Translations under genes and position numbers: made by a program
In this document: positions 51,553 through 59,266 of the stretch, one piece after another
Numbering within the stretch: the first letter of the stretch is position 1
How the letters are laid out: every line of letters starts with the position of its first letter
The notes under the pieces: model-generated
Told to the model about the DNA's origin: nothing
The model's database searches: none
The model's input: the letters and a program-made list of their open reading frames with translations, nothing else
Source of the DNA: Flavihumibacter sp. UBA7668
Lineage (GTDB): Bacteria > Bacteroidota > Bacteroidia > Chitinophagales > Chitinophagaceae
Assembly: GCF_002483205.1 (NCBI RefSeq)
Contig: NZ_DLHM01000002.1
Location: 62,001 to 126,000, forward strand
Direction: 5' to 3'
Length of the DNA stretch: 64,000 nucleotides

Positions 51553-52149
51553 ATGGCATATAGTAAAGTAGAGCAGTACGACGAAAAAATTACATCCGGA
51601 TTAATGGAGAATTACAGAGAATCACTGGCTTTGCTGGGGGAAGATCCCGATCGTGAAGGATTATTGAAAACTCCTGAACGAATGGCCAAGGCCATGCAAT
51701 ACCTGACGCAGGGATACCAGATGGATGCCAAAGCTATTTTGGAATCTGCTAAATTTCATGAAGATGTAAGCGAGATGATTATCGTTAAAGACATTGAATT
51801 GTTTAGCATGTGTGAGCATCATATGTTGCCCTTTTTTGGAAAAGCACATATTGCGTATATACCAAACGGTTATATTACCGGGTTAAGTAAAATTGCCCGT
51901 GTGGTGGATGTATACAGCCGCCGTTTGCAGGTTCAGGAGCGATTAACCACTCAAATTCTGCATGCAATAAAAGAATCGCTCAATCCGATTGGGGTGGCCG
52001 TTGTTATAGAAGCCAAACACCTTTGTATGATGATGCGGGGCGTACAGAAGCAAAATTCCGTTACAACTACCTCGGCATTCTGGGGAGAATTTGAGAAATC
52101 TGAAACCAGGAGCGAGTTCACCAAATTGATTTCTTCCAAACTGAGTTGA
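51553..52149 (+). CDS. folE: GTP cyclohydrolase I
   Basis: A 198-aa enzyme that opens GTP to dihydroneopterin triphosphate. Zinc ligands Cys87 and His90 are in MCEHHMLPFFGKAHIAYIPNG; the third (Cys158) is in HLCMMMRGVQKQNSVTTTSAFWG. REGLLKTPERMAKAM and SKIARVVDVYSRRLQVQERLT are also conserved. It feeds folate and/or queuosine and pterin synthesis; the PTPS-like gene is directly upstream. ATG at 51553 is preferred over TTG at 51550. Confidence 0.96.
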   Translation: MAYSKVEQYDEKITSGLMENYRESLALLGEDPDREGLLKTPERMAKAMQYLTQGYQMDAKAILESAKFHEDVSEMIIVKDIELFSMCEHHMLPFFGKAHIAYIPNGYITGLSKIARVVDVYSRRLQVQERLTTQILHAIKESLNPIGVAVVIEAKHLCMMMRGVQKQNSVTTTSAFWGEFEKSETRSEFTKLISSKLS

Positions 52150-52155
52150 TCTGAT

Positions 52156-52163
52156 TATTTTTG
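52156..52163 (+). promoter_or_regulatory. -7 promoter motif for fabD
   Basis: TATTTTTG followed by C, matching TAnnTTTG, 22 bases before the fabD ATG. Confidence 0.6.
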
Positions 52164-52185
52164 CGGCATAACAAGAACCGCCTAT

Positions 52186-53076
52186 ATGAAGCATGCATAT
52201 GTTTTTCCCGGACAGGGATCTCAATTTCCGGGAATGGGTAAAGAGCATTACGATAATAGTGCCTTTGCAAAAAAATTATTCGAACAAGCCAATGAAATAC
52301 TTGGCTTTCGCATTTCTGATATTCTATTTACCGGTACAGAGGATGATCTTCGCCAAACCAAAGTAACACAACCGGCTGTATTTTTACATTCAGTGATTGC
52401 CTATAAAGGAATTGAGCAGAATAAACCGGATATGGTAGCCGGACATTCACTGGGAGAGTTCTCTGCCCTGGTAGCCAATGGGGTGTTGAATTTTGAAGAT
52501 GGTTTGCAACTGGTTTCCGTTCGAGCACTGGCGATGCAGAAAGCCTGTGAGCTACAACCATCTACCATGGCAGCCGTACTCGGACTGGAGGATCAGAAAG
52601 TGGAAGAAGTTTGCGCCAGGGTACAGACAGAATCCGGTGAAATTGTGGTGCCGGCAAATTATAATTGTCCCGGTCAGCTGGTTATAAGCGGATCCGTCAA
52701 AGGAATAGAGCTCGCTTGTGAACAGATGAAAGCGGCTGGTGCAAAACGAGCCCTGGTATTACCCGTTGGCGGCGCCTTCCATTCACCCCTTATGGAGCCT
52801 GCAAAACTGGAATTGAAAGAAGCCATTGAGGCCATGAAATTTCAAACACCCGTCTGTCCCGTGTATCAGAATGTAGTTGCTAAGGCAGTTATTGATCGCG
52901 ATGAAATCAAGCATAATCTGATTCAGCAATTAACCGGCGCCGTGCGCTGGACACAAAGTGTTCAGGCAATGATCCAGGACGGCGCGTCCAGATTTACGGA
53001 AGTTGGTCCGGGTAAGGTTTTGCAGGGCCTGATTGGAAAAATCGATAAATCAGTTGAGGTGAAAGGTGAAGGGTGA
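52186..53076 (+). CDS. fabD: Malonyl-CoA:ACP transacylase
   Basis: A 296-aa enzyme that loads malonate onto ACP. FPGQGSQFPGMGKE begins the fold; Ser88 is the nucleophile in AGHSLGEFSAL; Arg near 113 in SVRALAMQKA; His in GGAFHSPLM; and RFTEVGPGKVLQGLIGKI is the usual end. The last codons, VEVKGEG then TGA, are supplied by a GGTGAAA repeat. Other fab genes, apart from fabH 5 kb away, are outside the window. Confidence 0.95.
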   Translation: MKHAYVFPGQGSQFPGMGKEHYDNSAFAKKLFEQANEILGFRISDILFTGTEDDLRQTKVTQPAVFLHSVIAYKGIEQNKPDMVAGHSLGEFSALVANGVLNFEDGLQLVSVRALAMQKACELQPSTMAAVLGLEDQKVEEVCARVQTESGEIVVPANYNCPGQLVISGSVKGIELACEQMKAAGAKRALVLPVGGAFHSPLMEPAKLELKEAIEAMKFQTPVCPVYQNVVAKAVIDRDEIKHNLIQQLTGAVRWTQSVQAMIQDGASRFTEVGPGKVLQGLIGKIDKSVEVKGEG

Positions 53077-53087
53077 ATGGAGAGAGG
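53056..53087 (+). repeat. GGTGAAA-type repeat at the fabD 3' end
   Basis: GAGGTGAAAGGTGAAGGG encodes the fabD C-terminus, the TGA comes from the repeat, and ATGGAGAGAGG follows up to the hairpin at 53088. Confidence 0.75.
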
Positions 53088-53109
53088 CCCGTCGGGTTTA
53101 CCCGACGGG
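53088..53109. terminator. Shared hairpin between convergent fabD and GNAT genes
   Basis: Perfect stem CCCGTCGGG / CCCGACGGG with loop TTTA. There is no T-run on either side, so it may be a mRNA-stabilising hairpin or weak terminator. On the minus strand the TAA stop codon of the GNAT gene lies in the loop. Confidence 0.55.
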
Positions 53110-53547
53110 TATGGAGCAGTTGATCCATTCAGGATCAAAATCGGCTTTGTATTTTTTGTAGAACTGAATGGCGGGTTCATTCCATTCCAATACCTGCCAT
53201 ACGATTCCGCTGAATTTTTTCTCTTTGGCCTCTTCTATCAACTGATCAAATAAAAGTTTTCCAACTCCCTTACCCCGCATGGACTCCGTTACCAGAATAT
53301 CCTCCAGATACATACGTTGCCCCTTCCAGGTGCTGTACCGGATATAATACAATGCAAATCCCTGCACAGTGCCGTTTTCTTCCGCAACAAATGCCCACCA
53401 TACGGGTTGGTTTCCAAATCCACTTTCAATAAAATGGTCCAGCGTAACCGTTACCTGTTCGGGGGCTTTTTCAAAAAGGGCCAACTCCTTAATCAATTCC
53501 AGTAATCTCGGACAATCTTCTTTAATGGCTTTTCGAATCGTAATCAT
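53098..53547 (-). CDS. GNAT family N-acetyltransferase
   Basis: A 149-aa acetyltransferase with SSAT-like pattern: MITIRKAIKEDCPRLLELIKELALFEKAPEQV, GFALYYIRYSTWKGQRMYLEDILVTESMRGKGVGKLLFDQLI (acetyl-CoA P-loop RGKGVG) and LEWNEPAIQFYKKYKA. Possibly a polyamine or diamine acetyltransferase. Its stop lies in the hairpin shared with fabD. Confidence 0.88.
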   Translation of the reverse strand: MITIRKAIKEDCPRLLELIKELALFEKAPEQVTVTLDHFIESGFGNQPVWWAFVAEENGTVQGFALYYIRYSTWKGQRMYLEDILVTESMRGKGVGKLLFDQLIEEAKEKKFSGIVWQVLEWNEPAIQFYKKYKADFDPEWINCSIPVG

Positions 53548-53570
53548 TTTACTTCTCTCTTTTCAATTAA

Positions 53571-54794
53571 TTAATTCAACGCTTGTTCCAAATCAGTGAG
53601 GATATCTTCTATATTCTCAATTCCCACACTCATCCGAATGAGTCCGTCTGTTATTCCATAGGATTCTCTTTCTGCTTTAGGTACGCCAACATGCGACATG
53701 GATGCAGGATGTGAAACCAGGGTATCCAATGTGCCAAGTGACACAGCCCTTGTACACAACTGAAGTTTGTTAATGAAACGAACACCGGCTTCAATTCCTC
53801 CCTTCACTTCAAAACTCAGCATGCCGCCAAAATTTTTCATTTGTTTTTTTGCGATAGCATGATCCGGGTGCGATAGTAAACCTGTATACATAACCCGCTC
53901 CACATTCGCATGCTTTTCCAAATATTCAGCCACTGCCATTGCATTGCTGCAATGCCGATCCATCCGCAACTCCAATGTTTTCATCCCCTGAATCAATAAA
54001 TAACAATCAAATGGATTGGCATTGCCGCCCAGTAATACATGCCATTTCCAACCCTTTGTTTTCATAAATTCAATATCTCTTCCCAGTAACACACCTCCGA
54101 TAGCAGAACCATGTCCATTCAGGTATTTTGTGGTGGAATGAAATACAAAATCTACGCCCTGATACCGGAAGGGCTGTTGCAAATAAGGACTGGCAAAGGT
54201 ATTATCCACTGATACCAGGTATCCTTTAGCTTTTGCCATCGAACTGACCAATTCCAAATCAACACAACTTAATGTTGGGTTGGCCGGTGTTTCTATATGG
54301 ACCAGTTTAATGCCACTGGTTTCCATTGCAACTGCGGCTGCTTTTGCATCCCCCAGATCGGCCAGGATGATTTCAATCTGGTTTTCTTCCAACACTTTCA
54401 TCAGCAATTCCTGCGTACCTCCATATAAGGAAAAATGCGTCAGAATTTTATCTCCCGGTTTGCAGGTAGAAAGAAAAAGGGTTGTCATGGCTGCCTGCCC
54501 GCTTGCATGTAACAAGGCTTTTAATTGAAGCGGCTGTCCTTCCTTGTCTTTTATTCCATGCGCTTCCAGTGCTGCAATTTTTTGCTCGGCTACTTTAAAT
54601 CCGGGATTTCCCAGGCGCGTGTAGATCTGCGTTTTATCTTCCCCCGCAAATCGTTCCATACCCTGTTCAGCCGTATCGAAATAAAACGTAGAACTGGCAT
54701 AAATCGGGGTAATATGTGAATACATCGGGTCCGGTTCATTTCCTCCATGTACAGCAACCGTACTGCTGCCCTTCATTAAAAAATCTTTATTCAT
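53571..54794 (-). CDS. Trans-sulfuration PLP enzyme (methionine gamma-lyase / cystathionine gamma-synthase family)
   Basis: A 407-aa fold-type I enzyme. SSTVAVHGGNEPDPMYSHITPIYASSTFYFD and YTRLGNPGFKVAEQKIAALE are the N-terminal family motifs; PLP is bound by Lys223 in HSTTKYLNGHG; VSLGTLDTLVSHPASMSH and IRMSVGIENIEDILTDLEQAL close the domain. Methionine gamma-lyase is one possibility, cystathionine gamma-lyase/synthase another. The cystathionine beta-synthase gene is some 10 kb away. Confidence 0.88.
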   Translation of the reverse strand: MNKDFLMKGSSTVAVHGGNEPDPMYSHITPIYASSTFYFDTAEQGMERFAGEDKTQIYTRLGNPGFKVAEQKIAALEAHGIKDKEGQPLQLKALLHASGQAAMTTLFLSTCKPGDKILTHFSLYGGTQELLMKVLEENQIEIILADLGDAKAAAVAMETSGIKLVHIETPANPTLSCVDLELVSSMAKAKGYLVSVDNTFASPYLQQPFRYQGVDFVFHSTTKYLNGHGSAIGGVLLGRDIEFMKTKGWKWHVLLGGNANPFDCYLLIQGMKTLELRMDRHCSNAMAVAEYLEKHANVERVMYTGLLSHPDHAIAKKQMKNFGGMLSFEVKGGIEAGVRFINKLQLCTRAVSLGTLDTLVSHPASMSHVGVPKAERESYGITDGLIRMSVGIENIEDILTDLEQALN

Positions 54795-54842
54795 CTCTGT
54801 GATTTGCTGTTTAAATTAGTAGAATGCTCCTTCTGGTCAGGG

Positions 54843-54850
54843 AAGGAGGT
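54843..54850 (+). promoter_or_regulatory. Strong Shine-Dalgarno sequence for the DinB gene
   Basis: AAGGAGGT lies nine bases before the ATG at 54860 and is nearly a full anti-SD complement. Such sites are rare in this window, where most genes lack a recognisable SD. Confidence 0.8.
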
Positions 54851-54858
54851 CAAATTTA
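54851..54858 (-). promoter_or_regulatory. -7 promoter motif for the gamma-lyase-type gene
   Basis: TAAATTTG on the minus strand fits TAnnTTTG; the leader to the ATG at 54794 would be about 50 bases. It overlaps the spacer between the SD and the ATG of the divergent DinB gene. Confidence 0.6.
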
Positions 54859-54859
54859 A

Positions 54860-55366
54860 ATGAAAACCATGAAGGCACTCTTATTGGATTATGCATCCTA
54901 TCATATTTGGGCGAATGAGCAGTTTTATAAGCTGCTACGGGAATTGGATCAGGATACCCTGTACGCTTCGGTTTCCAGCAGTTTTCCATCGCTGTTTGGC
55001 ACCATCCTGCATATGTGGGATGCGGAAGCCATCTGGTGGCAACGTATCCAGGGAAAATCACCCATTCTTGTTCCCAGTAAAGGGTTTCAGGACCAGCCTG
55101 TAAAAGGAATGGAGGCCCTCCTGATGCAGGGGCATCTCTGGAAAGAATGGATCGAATCGAAATCGGATGAACAGCTGTCAGCAAGTTTTTCCTATACCAA
55201 CCTGAAAGGTCAGCCATTTGAAAGTCCGATTAGCCATTTGCTGCTTCATTTGTACAATCATGGCACCTATCACCGCGGACAATTGGTGACAATGCTGCAT
55301 CAACTGGGACATAAAAAAATCCCTGCCTCTGATTTTATTGTATGGTCAAGAAGCGTCGGGAAATAG
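54860..55366 (+). CDS. DinB family protein
   Basis: A 168-aa four-helix-bundle protein of the DinB/YfiT type. The metal-binding histidines are visible: His in YASYHIWANEQF, His in TILHMWDAEAIWWQRIQG, and the C-terminal NHGTYHRGQLVTML. Members are putative thiol transferases (bacillithiol/mycothiol) or metal-dependent hydrolases. The strong SD at 54843 supports the start at 54860. Confidence 0.9.
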   Translation: MKTMKALLLDYASYHIWANEQFYKLLRELDQDTLYASVSSSFPSLFGTILHMWDAEAIWWQRIQGKSPILVPSKGFQDQPVKGMEALLMQGHLWKEWIESKSDEQLSASFSYTNLKGQPFESPISHLLLHLYNHGTYHRGQLVTMLHQLGHKKIPASDFIVWSRSVGK

Positions 55367-55407
55367 GGCAGGAATTTCGTACCTTACAGATAGCCAAATC
55401 TGGAAGT

Positions 55408-55995
55408 ATGATTAAGGAGCCTGATAACATTTTCAGCACCTGTTTTTCATGCAGGTGGCTTGTTAAATTGAGTGTGTTCATGGCATCTTTGTTCTCTATT
55501 ACCAATCATGCCATTGCCCAGGGGTATGATTGGCGCAGCCGGATTGATTTGCTGGTTAACAAGGCCGATAGCCTGTCGATGGCATCACAGCAAAATTTTC
55601 ACCTGCATAAATTTCTTGCGAATGACCGACCCATTCGCGAAACCTGGCATTATACGGTTTCTGATGGACGTGTTATTATTTTTGAAGTTCATTATTTTGT
55701 CGATTCTATTGAGTTTTTGGAAGTTTATTACCTCGATCGGGATCAGGTAATTTGTACCGAACAATATGAAATTGAGTACCCTGATCTGCAGGATGATCGA
55801 ATCCGATGGGGAGCCGTTGGCTTTTTTCAGGGTCCGGCTGTTCGCCAATTCGTAACCATGGGTAAGGTTCCTAAGGAATTCAGCAGTCTTTCTTCCTATG
55901 ATCTTTGGGCTCGCTTTAAAAATCGATACAAAGAACTGACTGCCCAACGAACCCTGCAGGAAAAAAATACCAAAGGCGCTATCTTCGCGCCATGA
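55408..55995 (+). CDS. Secreted protein of unknown function (195 aa)
   Basis: A signal-like hydrophobic stretch (WLVKLSVFMASLFSITNHAIAQ, residues about 16-37) precedes a mature domain with many aromatic and acidic residues: DWRSRIDLLVNKADSLSMASQQNFHLH, HYTVSDGRVIIFEVHYFVDSIEFLEVYYLDRDQVICTEQYEIEYPD. No family recognised. It overlaps the nucleoid-associated protein gene by four bases (ATGA), which suggests cotranslation. ATG at 55408 is the best start. Confidence 0.65.
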   Translation: MIKEPDNIFSTCFSCRWLVKLSVFMASLFSITNHAIAQGYDWRSRIDLLVNKADSLSMASQQNFHLHKFLANDRPIRETWHYTVSDGRVIIFEVHYFVDSIEFLEVYYLDRDQVICTEQYEIEYPDLQDDRIRWGAVGFFQGPAVRQFVTMGKVPKEFSSLSSYDLWARFKNRYKELTAQRTLQEKNTKGAIFAP

Positions 55996-57038
55996 CCGGA
56001 ATTGATGCAGTTACATTAGAAAAAGCCATTGTACATAAAGTAGGTAACCCAACCAGAGGAGAAGCATTACAGCTTTCCCCCAATACACTTACCTTAAATG
56101 ATGAGGTTGTCAGAGGGATGTTAACCCGCTATTTTCTGGCTCCCTTCAATGAACACGATGCCTATCATTTTACGCATATCAGTGATATCGAAATGAATGA
56201 AGTGTATCAATATGCCAAAACGATTTTTCATGATCCCGGATCGTTTCAGAAAGTCTCGGTTTTTCTTGCGCAGTTACTCTATCAAAAATCTACCCATGCC
56301 CGGGTAAAAGAAGGCGAATTGTATGTGGTGCTTTTTCACAAATTGCTGATTGAAGGAGAAGAAAAACAGGCGCTCGGATTATTCAAATCAGAAACCAAGG
56401 AAACTTTTTTGAAAGTCTTTTCTCATGCGGGTGGATGGGAACTGGCAGCAGAAGATGGAATCAATATTAATAAATTGGATAAGGGTTGCTTAATCATTCG
56501 TGATAATGAAGCTGAAGGATATAAAGTTTTGGTGGTGGATAATACGAATAAGCAAAACGACACACAATATTGGGTAACTGATTTTTTACAGGTTCAACCT
56601 TATACAGATAGTTATCATCATACCAATCAGGCACTTGGTTTATGTAAGCTTTTTATCGAAAAAGAATATGCTGAGAAATTTGAAATAAATAAATCAGACC
56701 AGATTGATCTGCTTAATAAATCGATGGATTATTTCAAATCCAAAGAGCAGTTTAATCTTCAGGAATTTGCTGAGGAAGTTATCCATCACCCCGATGTGGT
56801 GGATAGTTTTATGGATTATAAACGGAATTTTGAAGCAAGCCGCAACTATAGCATTGATGAGGATTTTGAAATCCATATCGCCGCCGTAAAGCAACAGCAG
56901 AAAGTGTTTAAATCAATTCTCAAACTCGATAAAAATTTTCACGTCTACATCCACGGTCGCCGCGATCTGCTTGAACGCGGTTATGATGAAATGGTCGGAA
57001 AAAAATATTACAAGTTATACTTTGATGAGGAGGCGTAG
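55992..57038 (+). CDS. Nucleoid-associated protein NdpA/YejK-like
   Basis: A 348-aa protein of the NA37/YejK family: AIVHKVGNPTRGEALQLSP, FLAQLLYQKSTHARVKEGELYVVLF, DKGCLIIRDNEAEGYKVLVVDN and YWVTDFLQV. In E. coli YejK binds the nucleoid and topoisomerase IV. The start overlaps the previous gene by ATGA. Its TAG stop is followed directly by a purine tract (AAGAAGGGAGAGG). Confidence 0.9.
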   Translation: MTGIDAVTLEKAIVHKVGNPTRGEALQLSPNTLTLNDEVVRGMLTRYFLAPFNEHDAYHFTHISDIEMNEVYQYAKTIFHDPGSFQKVSVFLAQLLYQKSTHARVKEGELYVVLFHKLLIEGEEKQALGLFKSETKETFLKVFSHAGGWELAAEDGININKLDKGCLIIRDNEAEGYKVLVVDNTNKQNDTQYWVTDFLQVQPYTDSYHHTNQALGLCKLFIEKEYAEKFEINKSDQIDLLNKSMDYFKSKEQFNLQEFAEEVIHHPDVVDSFMDYKRNFEASRNYSIDEDFEIHIAAVKQQQKVFKSILKLDKNFHVYIHGRRDLLERGYDEMVGKKYYKLYFDEEA

Positions 57039-57062
57039 AAGAAGGGAGAGGGGAGAGGGGGA
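57039..57062 (+). repeat. Purine tract after the nucleoid-associated protein stop
   Basis: AAGAAGGGAGAGGGGAGAGG starts on the base after TAG. The region 57063-57329 then has GGTAAAGGGA units (near 57178-57210) and A/G-rich sequence, with no ORF. Confidence 0.75.
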
Positions 57063-57329
57063 TACTGTTTATTCAATATTAGATCGAACTTGGGTTTTGA
57101 AAGAGTTTTGCAAGGGGGGTACATAAGGTGTGCAGGGAGTATACAGGTAGAGCTGGTGGGGAATGGGTAGAATACCGAAGGTAAAGGGAAGGTAAAGGGA
57201 GGTCAAAGCGAAGAACGTAGGAAAACGGAAGATAACGAAGGATTACGGAGGATTAGGAAGAATTATACCGCCTAAAATTTGAAGAATCTGCTATAAAAGG
57301 TTGTAATACAGTTAAATATAAATATATCT

Positions 57330-57442
57330 ATTGGCTCAAAAACCAATCTAATTGGCTCAAATTGCTAAGAATTGGCTCATAAATACAACCAATTGGCTCA
57401 TCCGATTAAACAATTGGTTCACTGAACTATAAATTGGCATTC
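57330..57442. repeat. Helically phased iteron-like array of ATTGGCTCA
   Basis: TTGGCTCA recurs at 57331, 57352, 57372 and 57393, with a variant TTGGTTCA at 57413 and TTGGCATTCA at 57434. Spacings are 21, 20, 21, 20 and 21 bp, about two helix turns, so all units face the same side of the DNA. The preceding sequence is AT-rich (57310-57330). The array lies between convergent genes, right next to the fabH terminator. Possible roles: binding array for a nucleoid or regulatory protein, or a replication/partition iteron set. Confidence 0.75.
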
Positions 57443-57453
57443 AGCTTAAACAA

Positions 57454-57487
57454 AAAAAGAAGCAGTCCAACCGGGCTGCTTCTTTTT
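57454..57487. terminator. Bidirectional intrinsic terminator
   Basis: Stem AAAAAGAAGCAG-TCC / GGG-CTGCTTCTTTTT with loop AACC and A/T flanks on both sides. It can end the fabH mRNA (minus) and any plus-strand read-through from the nucleoid-associated protein gene. Confidence 0.88.
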
Positions 57488-57561
57488 ATTTTCCTGATAA
57501 TTTTCACCTCTCACCTCTTCACCTCTCACCTCTTCCCCTCTCGCTTTTCACCTTTCACCTT
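57488..57561 (-). repeat. GGTGAAA/GGTGAGA repeat in the fabH 3'UTR
   Basis: On the minus strand the fabH end reads GAAGGTGAAAGG then TGA, followed by AAGGTGAAAGGTGAAAAG and GAGGTGAGAGG units up to the terminator at 57487. The stop codon is supplied by the repeat. Confidence 0.85.
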
Positions 57562-58566
57562 TCACCTTTCACCTTCTATGCCCCACTTCACCAATGTAGC
57601 ACCCCAGGTAAAGCCGCCGCCAAAAGCTGCAAAAACGAGGTTGTCGCCTTTTTTGAGCTGGTCTTGCCATTCCCATAGGCAAAGAGGAATGGTAGCGGCG
57701 GTCGTGTTTCCATAACGCTGAATATTGATCATTACTTTTTCTTTGGGAAGACCGAGACGTTCAGCAGTGGCATCAATAATCCGGAGATTGGCCTGGTGAG
57801 GAACCAGCCAGGCTATATCAGCGCCAGTCAAATTGTTTTTTTCTAGCAGCTCGGCACTTACATCCGCCATCCCTTTAACTGCAAATTTGAAAACTGTTTT
57901 CCCCTCCTGGTAGGCGAAATGTTCCCGATTGGTAACTGTTTCAATAGTTGCCGGATAAGCAGATCCGCCCGCCTTCATATTTAAATAATAACGACCTGTG
58001 CCGTCTGATTTCAATCTACTGTCAAGGATGCCATAGCCCTCTTCATTTGGTTCAAGTAACACAGCGGCACCGCCATCTCCAAACAGAATACAGGTATTCC
58101 GATCGGTATAATCAACAATGGCACTCATTTTATCGGCACCTACCACTACTACTTTTTTGTAGCGGCCACTTTCAATAAAGGAAGCTCCGGTTGTAAGCGC
58201 GAATAGAAAGCCTGAACAGGCTGCACCCAAATCAAAACTCCATGCATTTACGGCCCCTATTTTGTCACAAACTATATTGGCAGTTGCCGGGAAAACCATA
58301 TCGGGTGTAACCGTGGCAACTATCAGGCAATCAATTTCACTTGCGTCCATGCCCCTTTTTTTCAGCAGATCCAGCACGGCCGGAGCAGCTAAATCGGAAG
58401 TGGCCTTTCCTTCCCCACGTAAAATTCTTCTTTCAGAAATTCCTGTTCTGGTACGGATCCATTCATCGTTGGTGTCTACCATTTTCTCGAGGTCGAGATT
58501 GGTTAACCTGTCCTCGGGAACAAAACCGCCTACGGCTGTAATGGCGGCTGTAATTTTTTTGGTCAT
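57562..58566 (-). CDS. fabH: 3-oxoacyl-ACP synthase III (FabH)
   Basis: A 334-aa condensing enzyme that starts fatty acid synthesis from acetyl- or branched acyl-CoA and malonyl-ACP. Cys117 in FDLGAACSGFLFAL is the nucleophile; His in VPHQANLRI and Asn in RYGNTTAATIPL complete the triad. GGFVPEDRLTNLDLEKMVDTNDEWIRTRTGI is the usual start. C-terminus EGER derives from the repeat. Confidence 0.95.
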   Translation of the reverse strand: MTKKITAAITAVGGFVPEDRLTNLDLEKMVDTNDEWIRTRTGISERRILRGEGKATSDLAAPAVLDLLKKRGMDASEIDCLIVATVTPDMVFPATANIVCDKIGAVNAWSFDLGAACSGFLFALTTGASFIESGRYKKVVVVGADKMSAIVDYTDRNTCILFGDGGAAVLLEPNEEGYGILDSRLKSDGTGRYYLNMKAGGSAYPATIETVTNREHFAYQEGKTVFKFAVKGMADVSAELLEKNNLTGADIAWLVPHQANLRIIDATAERLGLPKEKVMINIQRYGNTTAATIPLCLWEWQDQLKKGDNLVFAAFGGGFTWGATLVKWGIEGER

Positions 58567-58588
58567 GCGTTAAATTGTAAAAGCGGCA

Positions 58589-58596
58589 CAAATTTA
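58589..58596 (-). promoter_or_regulatory. -7 promoter motif for fabH
   Basis: TAAATTTG on the minus strand fits TAnnTTTG, 22 bases upstream of the ATG at 58566. Divergent from ruvA. Confidence 0.7.
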
Positions 58597-58621
58597 GGGG
58601 TAATAGTTTATTTTGCAGCCT

Positions 58622-59206
58622 ATGATCGCTTTTCTGAAGGGGAATTTCGCCCTCATCACTCCAACTTTTGTTCATATTGATGTTCAGGGAGTTGGATATG
58701 AGGTCTTTATATCATTAAACACCTATGCCGAGATCCAGGGTAAATCCCAGGGACAATTGTACACCTACCTGCACATACGGGAAGATGCGCACCTGTTATT
58801 CGGATTTGCCACAACGGCTGAAAAAGAAATGTTTTTGCAATTGTTGGGCGTGAACGGGGTAGGAGCTTCAACAGCCCGCATGATGTTATCGTCTTTGAAA
58901 CCAGAAGAAATTTCACGTGCCATTATTCAGGGAAATACAAAACAACTGGAGGCGGTTAAAGGAATTGGCAAGAAATCTGCAGAGAGAATAATATTGGAAC
59001 TCCGTGATAAACTAACCAAGCAGTCTCTCGACCTAAATAATTCAGTGTCAATAGGCAATACCACCGAAGCCGATGCGTTAAATGCTCTGTTGGCACTTGG
59101 GATTGCCCGTCCGGCTGCTGAAGTAGCCCTTCGGAAGTCAATGCAGCATCATCCAGGTTCTGACAAAGTAGAAGAAATTATCAAATCAGCACTTAAAAAC
59201 CTCTAA
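58622..59206 (+). CDS. ruvA: Holliday junction helicase subunit RuvA
   Basis: A 194-aa RuvA that holds the Holliday junction and recruits RuvB. MIAFLKGNFALITPTFVHIDVQGVGYEVFIS is the OB-domain beginning; LLGVNGVGASTARMMLS and VKGIGKKSAERIILELRDKL are the two helix-hairpin-helix motifs; the C-terminal domain III (DALNALLALGIARPAAEVALRKSM) binds RuvB. The ATG at 58622 gives the family start. Sits just upstream of sprA, as in other Bacteroidota. Confidence 0.95.
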   Translation: MIAFLKGNFALITPTFVHIDVQGVGYEVFISLNTYAEIQGKSQGQLYTYLHIREDAHLLFGFATTAEKEMFLQLLGVNGVGASTARMMLSSLKPEEISRAIIQGNTKQLEAVKGIGKKSAERIILELRDKLTKQSLDLNNSVSIGNTTEADALNALLALGIARPAAEVALRKSMQHHPGSDKVEEIIKSALKNL

Positions 59207-59266
59207 GCCTATAGCAGGAGTTCTACCTAACTAATTACCTGGGAAAAGACTGTGGGCAATTTTCGC

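Noticed and set aside
57330..57442. CRISPR array
   Set aside because: The repeated unit is only 8-10 bp with 11-12-bp gaps; no 28-40-bp repeats, no cas genes.
57434..57715. Open frame rich in Ser/Phe/His opposite the fabH end
   Set aside because: It is the complement of the GGTGAAA repeat tract and fabH coding sequence, with no supporting signal.
58609..58615. TATTTTG before ruvA as promoter
   Set aside because: One base short of TAnnTTTG; similar short variants occur before other genes, so it was left out for lack of support.
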